This document shows, piece by piece, positions 44,698-51,357 of a DNA stretch of 51,357 nucleotides; position 1 is the first letter of the stretch; every line of letters starts with the position of its first letter. The translations under genes and the position numbers were made by a program. The stretch comes from an uncultured Nitrosomonas sp. (lineage in GTDB: Bacteria; Pseudomonadota; Gammaproteobacteria; Burkholderiales; Nitrosomonadaceae), in NCBI GenBank assembly GCA_902826055.1, contig CADEDJ010000001.1, positions 77,815 through 129,171 on the forward strand, read 5' to 3'. The notes beneath the pieces are model-generated. The model was not told the origin of the DNA. It did not search any database and worked only from the letters and a program-made list of their open reading frames with translations.

Positions 44698-46812
44698 ATG
44701 GTACACCCTTTATTTCAAAGAACACCTTTGCTAGATGGTAGCGATGTCAATTTAAAACGGTCAGAGATACGCAATTATTTTCATACCACACTGGATCGTT
44801 ATGAAGATCTTTTTGAAACGCTGCGTAACGACCAAGCGTATTACAAAAAATCCATTTCGTTGCGCCATCCATTGATTTTCTATCTCGGGCATACAGCCAC
44901 ATTTTTTGTCAATAAGCTAATCTTAGCCGGACTTATTTCTGAACGCATCAACCCTAAACTGGAATCCATTTTTGCTGTCGGTGTCGATGAAATGAGTTGG
45001 GATGACTTGGACAGCACACATTACGATTGGCCTACTGTGGAAGAAGTTCGCAGTTACCGTAAAACGATGCGCAACATGGTCGACAAGCTGATTTCCGACA
45101 TGCCGCTAGTATTGCCCATTACCTGGGAAAGCTCATGGTGGCCAATACTAATGGGCATTGAGCACGAGCGTATTCACCTGGAAACCTCCTCTGTGTTGAT
45201 TCGACAGCATGCACTTGAGTTTGTGCAAACTCATCCGAATTGGCAACCATGCCGAAAATCGGGTAGCGCGCCACACAATCAATTGATCAACGTCGCGGCA
45301 GGCACTATTACCATCAGTAAAAGCAAAACCGACCAGCAGCATTATGGCTGGGACAATGAGTATGGCTTGCACACAGCCGACATTGCCGCTTTCCAGGCCA
45401 GCAAGTATTTGGTCAGCAACGAAGAATTCCTGCCCTTTGTCGAAGCCAATGGTTATCGCACTGCGAGCTACTGGCAGGAAGAAGGCCGTTCCTGGCAGAA
45501 ATTTACGCAAGCGGAACATCCGACTTTCTGGGTAAAAAAAGGCGATGTCTGGTATTTGCGTTTGATGACCGAAGAAGTTCCGATGCCGTGGGATTGGCCG
45601 GTTGAAGTCAACTATCATGAAGCAAAAGCCTTCTGTAACTGGAAAGCTGCAATATCCCAGCAACCGGTTAGGTTGCCGACGGAAGATGAATGGTACCGCC
45701 TATACGACGTGGCGCAATTGTCCGAGGTACCGCTGCACGAAAAAGCACGCGGCAACCTGCATGTGGATTATTATGCCTCCAGTTGCCCGGTTTCTGAATT
45801 CGCCCACGGCGAGTTTTTTGATATCGCCGGTAACGTCTGGCAATGGACTGAAACACCGACCTATCCATTCACCGGCTTTGATGTACATCCGTTATATGAC
45901 GATTTCACTACACCCACTTTTGACAACCAGCACAACCTGATCAAAGGCGGTTCCTGGATTTCCTGCGGTAACGAGTCGCTGCGTAGCTCACGCTATGCGT
46001 TCCGCCGTCATTTTTTCCAGCACGCCGGCTTTCGCTATGTGGTATCCGACGTACCGGCAACACAACCTAGTTCGCATTATGAAACCGACAAATTGCTGTC
46101 GGAATATGCCGAATTTCATTATGGTGATACCTACTTTGACGTGCCCAATTTCCCTAAAGCATTAGCTGAAATAGCCATCACTGCCATGGGCAATCGGCCC
46201 AAGCGCACTGCGTTGGATTTAGGATGCGCATCCGGACGTTCCACCTTCGAGTTGGCGCGTAATTTCGATCACGTCACCGGCATTGACTTTTCCGCACGTT
46301 TCATCGGTCAGGGCGTGCAACTGGCGCAACAAGGTATTTTACGCTACACCTTAATTGACGAAGGCGAACTGATTTCCTACAAGGAACGTACCTTATCTAA
46401 CCTTGGATTGGATCACATCAAAGATCACGTTGAGTTCTTCCAGGGCGATGCGTGCAACCTGAAACCAATTTTCACCGGTTACGATCTGATTCTTGCCGCC
46501 AATTTGATCGACCGCCTGTACGATCCGGCTAAGCTGCTCACCAGCATCCATACCCGCATCAATAGCGGCGGTTTATTGATGATCACATCGCCTTATACCT
46601 GGCTGACGGAACACACCAAGAAAGAATCGTGGGTGGGTGGATTTAAACGTGACGGTGAAAATTTTACCACCCTGGATGGCCTGAAGGAAATCCTCGGCAA
46701 GCACTTCCGCCTGATCCAAGGTCCGCAAGCGGTGCCGTTCGTAATCCGCGAAACCAAGCGCAAATTCCAGCACACACTGTCGGAAGTCACTATCTGGGAG
46801 AAAGTTTCTTGA
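44698..46812 (+). CDS. ovoA: 5-histidylcysteine sulfoxide synthase / ovothiol methyltransferase OvoA
   Basis: A 704-residue three-part enzyme. An N-terminal DinB-like domain carries the non-heme iron motif GIEHERIHLE (His156, His160, Glu162). An FGE-sulfatase-like central domain (about 200-465) contains RLPTEDEWYRL and GGSWISCGNESLRSSRYAFRR. The C-terminal SAM methyltransferase (about 490-704) contains ALDLGCASGRS. OvoA joins cysteine to histidine with O2 and methylates the later thiolhistidine to ovothiol. The presence of the methyltransferase favours OvoA over the related EgtB. It overlaps ovoB by four bases (TTGA). Confidence 0.93.
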   Translation: MVHPLFQRTPLLDGSDVNLKRSEIRNYFHTTLDRYEDLFETLRNDQAYYKKSISLRHPLIFYLGHTATFFVNKLILAGLISERINPKLESIFAVGVDEMSWDDLDSTHYDWPTVEEVRSYRKTMRNMVDKLISDMPLVLPITWESSWWPILMGIEHERIHLETSSVLIRQHALEFVQTHPNWQPCRKSGSAPHNQLINVAAGTITISKSKTDQQHYGWDNEYGLHTADIAAFQASKYLVSNEEFLPFVEANGYRTASYWQEEGRSWQKFTQAEHPTFWVKKGDVWYLRLMTEEVPMPWDWPVEVNYHEAKAFCNWKAAISQQPVRLPTEDEWYRLYDVAQLSEVPLHEKARGNLHVDYYASSCPVSEFAHGEFFDIAGNVWQWTETPTYPFTGFDVHPLYDDFTTPTFDNQHNLIKGGSWISCGNESLRSSRYAFRRHFFQHAGFRYVVSDVPATQPSSHYETDKLLSEYAEFHYGDTYFDVPNFPKALAEIAITAMGNRPKRTALDLGCASGRSTFELARNFDHVTGIDFSARFIGQGVQLAQQGILRYTLIDEGELISYKERTLSNLGLDHIKDHVEFFQGDACNLKPIFTGYDLILAANLIDRLYDPAKLLTSIHTRINSGGLLMITSPYTWLTEHTKKESWVGGFKRDGENFTTLDGLKEILGKHFRLIQGPQAVPFVIRETKRKFQHTLSEVTIWEKVS

Positions 46813-47999
46813 GTCATGGCTTTGATTTCGATCAGGAAATCAACCGCGAGAGTAGCCATAGCGTCAAATACGATGGGCGGCAAGCAATGTTCGGCACCAG
46901 CGATGTCATTCCGGTCTGGGTGGCGGATATGGATTTTGCCGCGCCACCCGCCGTCACTCAGGCATTGATCGAGCGCGCCAAACACCCCATTTATGGTTAC
47001 ACCCAATTTCCCGATAGCTTGTATGAAGCGTTGATCGATTGGATGCAGCGCCGTCATCATTGGAACATCGAACCCGACTGGATCGTAATGTGCCCCGGCG
47101 TGGTGCCATCGCTCAACGCCGCCGTGATGGCGCTGGCTCAACCCGGAGAATCCATCATCATTCAGCCGCCGGTGTATTTCCCGTTTTTCTCCGCCGCCTC
47201 ACAAACCGGGCGGCAATTGCTGCAAAATCCGTTGCGACTCGACAATGGCCACTACACCATCGACTTCGACCATTTAGAGCATTGCGCTAAAGAAGCAAAA
47301 TTATTGTTGTTTTGTTCGCCGCACAACCCCGTCGGGCGCGTGTGGCAACGCGTTGAACTCGAACGTCTGCTGGCCATTGCTGAAAAACACCAATTGATTA
47401 TTTTTTCCGATGAAATCCACGCCGATCTGATTTACCCCGGCAACCGCCACCATGCGCTGGGCACCATCTCGCACGACGTCAATATCATTACCGCCGTGAC
47501 ACCGAGCAAAACCTTCAATATCCCAGGATTAAATCTTTCAGCCCTGATCATTCCCGATAAAACAATCCGCGCCGCCATCAACAACGTGTTCAACACGCTG
47601 CATGTCAGCGCTTCCAATCCATTCAGCATCGCCGCGTTTGAAGCCGCGTACCGCGACGGTGAAGCCTGGCTAGAAGAACTACAGCACTACTTGCGCGATA
47701 CTCGCGATGAAGTTTGTGCCTTCTTGGCGCAACATCTACCGGAAATCAAGGTCATTCCGGCGCAAGGCACATACCTATTATGGCTCGATTGCCGCGCCTG
47801 GAGTATGACCGATGCGCAATTGAAGCATTTTTTCATTCATGAAGCCGGCGTCGGTTTGAATTCCGGCGTGCAATTCGGCCAAGAAGGCAGCGGATTCATG
47901 CGGTTGAATATCGGCGCACCGCGTTGCACGGTTTTAAAAGTACTAGAACAAATCAGTCAGGCAAGAATCACCGTAAAATATACGCCGCCACTTCAATAG
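46809..47999 (+). CDS. ovoB: PLP-dependent C-S lyase (OvoB role likely)
   Basis: A 396-residue class I/II aminotransferase-fold protein of the PatB/MalY group. Its motifs are WVADMDFAAPPAV, SPHNPVGRVW, DEIHADLIYPG, and the PLP lysine Lys234 in TPSKTFNIPG. It starts at a TTG overlapping the ovoA stop, so the two are translationally coupled. In ovothiol synthesis a PLP lyase cleaves the histidylcysteine sulfoxide to 5-thiohistidine, which OvoA then methylates. Cystathionine beta-lyase activity cannot be excluded. Confidence 0.9.
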   Translation: MSHGFDFDQEINRESSHSVKYDGRQAMFGTSDVIPVWVADMDFAAPPAVTQALIERAKHPIYGYTQFPDSLYEALIDWMQRRHHWNIEPDWIVMCPGVVPSLNAAVMALAQPGESIIIQPPVYFPFFSAASQTGRQLLQNPLRLDNGHYTIDFDHLEHCAKEAKLLLFCSPHNPVGRVWQRVELERLLAIAEKHQLIIFSDEIHADLIYPGNRHHALGTISHDVNIITAVTPSKTFNIPGLNLSALIIPDKTIRAAINNVFNTLHVSASNPFSIAAFEAAYRDGEAWLEELQHYLRDTRDEVCAFLAQHLPEIKVIPAQGTYLLWLDCRAWSMTDAQLKHFFIHEAGVGLNSGVQFGQEGSGFMRLNIGAPRCTVLKVLEQISQARITVKYTPPLQ

Positions 48000-48012
48000 C
48001 AACCAGCCGCAC

Positions 48013-48040
48013 GGATTTCTCGCTGCGCTCGGAATGACAG
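48013..48040. repeat. Dispersed repeat element copy 1
   Basis: The element, read on the minus strand, begins CTGTCATTCCGAGCGCAGCG and ends AAATCC. It resembles the inverted copies at 51214-51283. This style of short dispersed repeat is widespread in bacterial genomes. It sits between the ovoB stop and the RTX gene. Confidence 0.6.
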
Positions 48041-48214
48041 GTATTCAGAAACTCCTTGAAGCAGCATTGAATAATTCACCGGGCAAGCAAAGTGCAAGGC
48101 GGATGGAGTCCAGGAAGCGAGACATATCAAAAAGATAGGCGAGCTTCCGAACACCAGCCAATGTCGCAATTTACCGCAGCAATTTGTTTGTGCAGGCAAT
48201 TAATCAGTACTTCC

Positions 48215-50173
48215 CTAAGCAAAATCCACCGTCACATTCATCCCCACCAGCAACACCGCATCATCATTGCTATAAACATGATAATAACCCTGGCCACGGC
48301 TGCCTTTATCCACCCAGCCATCGTCAATGACAGTGATATGATCTCCCGCATTGCCGTTGACTCTCAAGATATTGGTGGTATCCGACAAATCGAGGAGATC
48401 TGCTGCGGTCAGCGTCAGCGTATTGTCGCCCCGGCCATATAAACAAATGGTCTCGATACCGTGGATTTTTTCGCCGAAATTTGCCAAATCCAGATTCAAA
48501 TCCTTGCCATCCGTATGCAAGACATCGTTGCCGCCACCGCCATCAACCAAGCCAAAACCAAGATCCGCCGCCTGGATATAGTCATCTCCAGCATCGCCAT
48601 GAAACGCATCCGCGCCGCCACGACCGATCATCCTGTCATTGCCATCACCCGCTTCAAAGATTTCCGCTGCTGTAGTGCCCTTGAGAATATCATCGCCGGG
48701 CGTACCTTCAATCACATTACCGCCGCCAAAGTCGCTGTGGCCAAATATCACATAGCTGGAGCCTGAGTTCTCACCGTTCGCATCAGCCCCTTCAGCGCCG
48801 ATCAGCAAATCATCAAAGCCGTCACCATTGACATCCCCTGCGCTACTGACAGGGAAGCCTGAAGAATCACCTGCCGCTACGCCATCCAACTGTAAACCAC
48901 TATCACTGGCGAGATTGGACAGATCCAGCACCGCGCCAAAGCCGGAAGCCTTGCCAAATACCACGTAACTGGATCCGGAATAATCCCCATTCGGGCCAGC
49001 ACCGGAAGCACCAATCAGCAAATCAGCGAAGCCGTCACCATTGACATCTCCCGCACCACTGACGGCGTTTCCCGTCCCGTCACCCGCCGCTCCAGCCAGA
49101 CGGAAACCGTTATTGCCATCAAGGCTGGATATATTCAACGTGGCATCAAAACCAGAAGCCTTGCCAAACACCACGTAACTGGAGTTAGCTCCGGGAGCAC
49201 CAATAATTACATCGTCGAAACCGTCGCCATTGACATCCCCGGCGCTGCTGAGCGAATAACTAAAAAGACTATAGAACTCTCCATCCAAGCGAAAGCCGTT
49301 GCTGCCATCAAGAGTGGACAAATCCAGCGTAGCATCAAAACCGGCAGCTTTGCCGAATACTACGTAACTGAAGCCCGAAAAACTAACGTTCGGAGCTACT
49401 GGAGCACCGATCAGCAAATCAGCAAAACCATCGCCGTTAACATCCCCGGCACTGCTGACTGAACCACCTGAATTATCATATTCCGCCGCTCCATCCAAAC
49501 GAAATCCGTTGCCACCGTCGAGACTGGACAGATTCAGCGTGGCATCGAAACCTGCAGCCTTGCCAAATACCACGTAACTGGAACCAGAATAACTACCATT
49601 CGGGTCAGCGCCGTACGCACCGATAATCACATCATCAAAGCCATCGCCGTTGACATCGCCCGCGTCACTGACCGATTGGCCCGAAAGATCATACGCCGCC
49701 ACTCCATCCACGCGGAAACCGTTATTACCATCAAGGCTGGATACATCCAGCGTGGCGCTGAAACCAGAAGCCTTGCCGAATACTACGTAACTAGAGCCAG
49801 CGTACGCACCGTTCGCATCACCACCAGAAGCACCGACCACCACATCCGAAAAACCGTCGCCATTAATATCCCCGGCACTGCTGATCAAACTATTGCGAAC
49901 CAAACCAAATGGCGCCAAGCCCTCTAAACGAAAACCGTTGCTGCCATTGAGACTGGATAAGTCCAATGTAGCATCAAAACCGGCAGCTTTGCCAAACACC
50001 AGGTAATTGGCGTTAGCGCCAGGTGCACAAACCAGTACATCATCATAACCATCGCCGTTGACGTCTCCAGCACTACTGACTGACCGGCCCGCAGAATCGT
50101 ATGCCGACGCTCCATCCAGGCGAAAACCATTGCTGCCATCAAGGCTGGATAAATTGATTATTGTTGTTGCCAT
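48215..50173 (-). CDS. FG-GAP (integrin-alpha-type) repeat exoprotein with RTX C-terminus
   Basis: A 652-residue protein. Seven repeats of about 65 residues carry SAGDVNGDGFDDxLIGA calcium loops and SSYVVFGKASGF spacers (about residues 1-480), which fits a seven-bladed propeller. RTX motifs of the GxxGDDILKG/GGGGND type span about 485-575. The C-terminal domain ends DDAVLLVGMNVTVDFA. No signal peptide, so type I export is likely. AAGGAG nine bases before the ATG at 50173 decides the start. It is distinct in repeat type from the FG-GAP/RTX gene at 27981, but shares its C-terminus with the partial gene at the right edge. Confidence 0.93.
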   Translation of the reverse strand: MATTIINLSSLDGSNGFRLDGASAYDSAGRSVSSAGDVNGDGYDDVLVCAPGANANYLVFGKAAGFDATLDLSSLNGSNGFRLEGLAPFGLVRNSLISSAGDINGDGFSDVVVGASGGDANGAYAGSSYVVFGKASGFSATLDVSSLDGNNGFRVDGVAAYDLSGQSVSDAGDVNGDGFDDVIIGAYGADPNGSYSGSSYVVFGKAAGFDATLNLSSLDGGNGFRLDGAAEYDNSGGSVSSAGDVNGDGFADLLIGAPVAPNVSFSGFSYVVFGKAAGFDATLDLSTLDGSNGFRLDGEFYSLFSYSLSSAGDVNGDGFDDVIIGAPGANSSYVVFGKASGFDATLNISSLDGNNGFRLAGAAGDGTGNAVSGAGDVNGDGFADLLIGASGAGPNGDYSGSSYVVFGKASGFGAVLDLSNLASDSGLQLDGVAAGDSSGFPVSSAGDVNGDGFDDLLIGAEGADANGENSGSSYVIFGHSDFGGGNVIEGTPGDDILKGTTAAEIFEAGDGNDRMIGRGGADAFHGDAGDDYIQAADLGFGLVDGGGGNDVLHTDGKDLNLDLANFGEKIHGIETICLYGRGDNTLTLTAADLLDLSDTTNILRVNGNAGDHITVIDDGWVDKGSRGQGYYHVYSNDDAVLLVGMNVTVDFA

Positions 50174-50393
50174 GATCAGAACTCCTTCAAAAAGATTTAT
50201 CAATAAACTTACTTGAAAGAACTATCTACTTTTCTGTTATTTTTTCCAAAATAACAAAACAAATACTACCTGGAAAAATCCGGCTGACAATCGGATAGTT
50301 TTTGTCTATCGATATAGTGATTGATACTCTTTTTCTCTAACCGTCCGGCATTGAATGTTCTTCCGGTTTTTTTCTAACAGCCTGGTTAAAACC

Positions 50394-50774
50394 CTAACGA
50401 ATACTCCGCACAGTAACAGGCAAATCCAGCGTAGTCCAGATTTGATCCGCAGTCAGCACGGTGGCTTGCAATTGGATGCCTACACTCAAGCAGGCACGAT
50501 CTCCCAGCGATAAACCAGCATGCCGCGTCTGTTGCCAAAGCCGTCCAGCAAGCTCGGCTTCCTCGGCGGTAAAAGGAAAAACCTTCAGCCCCAACGCTTC
50601 AAGATCATCCCGCATGCCGTTGATATCAACACTGGCCCTAATCGATTTTTGCACTACTTCAGCCCAATTGACGCTGGAGATAACCGCTTCCGGCAAAATT
50701 GCCTCCACCTGATCGCTCCCTGGTTCGTCCTGCAAAAAGCTGAGCACAGCGGAAGCATCAAGAACAGTTGTCAT
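50394..50774 (-). CDS. vapC: PIN-domain toxin, VapC-type
   Basis: A 126-residue PIN-domain RNase toxin. The acidic active-site residues are seen in VLDASAV (Asp6), NWAEV (Glu), LSLGDRACL (Asp) and LTADQIW (Asp). It would cut RNA when freed from its antitoxin. Start overlaps the antitoxin stop by four bases (ATGA). Confidence 0.92.
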   Translation of the reverse strand: MTTVLDASAVLSFLQDEPGSDQVEAILPEAVISSVNWAEVVQKSIRASVDINGMRDDLEALGLKVFPFTAEEAELAGRLWQQTRHAGLSLGDRACLSVGIQLQATVLTADQIWTTLDLPVTVRSIR

Positions 50775-51037
50775 TCATTGGCTTCCTGCTTCGTCTCTTC
50801 CCGCCGCTCCGCAATCAGTTCTTCAGTCAAGCTGGCGGTTGGTGGCAAATGAGCAAAGCGATTCTTGAGACGCTGTTTGATCGTTTCGGCTTTTTCCAGA
50901 ATCAAACGCCCCTCTTCCATACGGGCAATTAAGTGATCTCCAGATTCAAATCCCAGCGAACGCCTGAGCGGTGCGGGTATCACCAAGCGTCCCTGGGGAT
51001 CGAGCTGAACCTCGGTTTGCGTGAATAATTTTGGCAT
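50771..51037 (-). CDS. vapB: AbrB-type antitoxin, VapB
   Basis: An 88-residue protein with an AbrB/SpoVT DNA-binding domain at residues 5-50 (VQLDPQGRLVIPAPLRRSLGF) and a helical acidic tail that would bind the toxin. Antitoxins of this type repress their own operon. It lies upstream of vapC and is coupled to it. Confidence 0.92.
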   Translation of the reverse strand: MPKLFTQTEVQLDPQGRLVIPAPLRRSLGFESGDHLIARMEEGRLILEKAETIKQRLKNRFAHLPPTASLTEELIAERREETKQEANE

Positions 51038-51213
51038 AATGTTTATTATTGTGGCACATCGAATTAAAACATGCCATTAAAGTTAACTTGTGGAATAAAA
51101 TTAATGCATGAACATTTTAGTGCCAGACATACTACTGTGAATCGGGCAACATGTGGGTTGGAGTGACCTGCACCCCCCGGAATAATCCGACAAAATGCTG
51201 CGATTTAAGTATT

Positions 51214-51283
51214 TGTCATTCCGAACACAGTGAGGAGTCTTTGGTATCAACAATCCAGCTCTCCCTCTGCGTCCGAAATGACA
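51214..51283. repeat. Inverted-repeat element (dispersed repeat copies 2 and 3)
   Basis: The left arm begins TGTCATTCCGAACACAGTGA (51214-51238). The right arm, read on the minus strand, begins TGTCATTTCGGACGCAGAGG (51259-51283). They could fold into a long imperfect hairpin. The same motif lies once at 48013-48040. The element sits just beyond the stop of the partial RTX-type gene, where it may act as a terminator for it. Confidence 0.6.
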
Positions 51284-51298
51284 GTTTCTCAGGTTTTG

Positions 51299-51357
51299 CT
51301 AAGCAAAATCCGTCGCCACCTGAACACCCACCAGCAACACCGCTTCACTATTAGTAA
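51299..51357 (-). CDS. C-terminal end of a third RTX-type exoprotein (partial)
   Basis: The last 18 codons read TNSEAVLLVGVQVATDFA then TAG, matching the end of the FG-GAP/RTX protein at 48215 (SNDDAVLLVGMNVTVDFA). The rest lies beyond the window. The shared terminus is consistent with a secretion signal used by both. Confidence 0.75.
   Translation of the reverse strand, partial: TNSEAVLLVGVQVATDFA

Noticed and set aside
44698..46812. EgtB (ergothioneine) instead of OvoA
   Set aside because: The C-terminal methyltransferase fusion and the coupled PLP lyase fit OvoA/OvoB; no egtD gene is adjacent.

Overview
The window looks like chromosomal DNA of an AT-leaning betaproteobacterium, and I infer a Nitrosomonas-type ammonia oxidiser (moderate to low confidence; no amo or hao gene is present). 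The inference rests on the mix of genes: a hopanoid-associated RND protein, a PEP-CTERM exoprotein, a HypX-type hydrogenase maturation protein, HemP/bacterioferritin iron genes, and beta/gammaproteobacterial-type mnmA, nudJ and pst genes. No rRNA, tRNA, phage, transposase or CRISPR array was seen.

Regions: (1) 1-1.6 kb holds the start of an ArsR-type regulator resembling the persulfide sensors BigR/SqrR, and a tandem J-like/PilZ protein. (2) 1.9-5.6 kb is a metal block: a perfect Fur box, hemP, bacterioferritin, a DUF2325 protein, then hvfA-hvfB-hvfC, a RiPP metallophore cassette with a tiny EGKCG precursor, a DUF692 (MNIO) iron oxidase and a DUF2063 partner. (3) 5.7-11 kb is a signalling and uptake block: HDOD-REC-GGDEF diguanylate cyclase, Hpt protein, YfiR-like protein and TonB-dependent receptor. 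(4) 11-26 kb is mostly housekeeping: ABC exporter, TraB protein, lipoprotein, HypX, NudF, small acidic and coiled-coil proteins, MnmA/NudJ, DedA, HpnN and an amino-acid permease. (5) 26.3-34.7 kb is accessory: HxlR/GST divergent pair, a large FG-GAP/RTX exoprotein, a fibronectin-like secreted protein, a second broken copy of the GST 3' end, glutathione peroxidase, a HIRAN-like membrane protein and a HAF-repeat PEP-CTERM protein. (6) 34.9-41 kb: a TVP38-flavoprotein disulfide reductase fusion, a decayed YeiH-type fragment and pstSCAB. (7) 41-48 kb: a compact operon of radical SAM protein, ArsM-type arsenite methyltransferase and two glycosyltransferases of the arsenosugar-associated families, facing away from an ovoA-ovoB pair for ovothiol synthesis. 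(8) 48-51.4 kb: a second FG-GAP/RTX exoprotein, a VapBC toxin-antitoxin pair, and the last codons of a third RTX-type paralogue at the edge.

The two most interesting systems are the HvfABC cassette sitting in an iron-handling neighbourhood, and the arsM/radical SAM/two-glycosyltransferase operon. The latter resembles arsenosugar clusters, but its radical SAM protein does not look like ArsS and it lies back to back with thiol-histidine (ovothiol) genes. Also notable are a roughly 300 bp, about 94 percent identical direct repeat (GST 3' end) bracketing the FG-GAP/RTX segment, several perfect operator-like palindromes, and a nested-stem RNA-like element ahead of the RTX gene.
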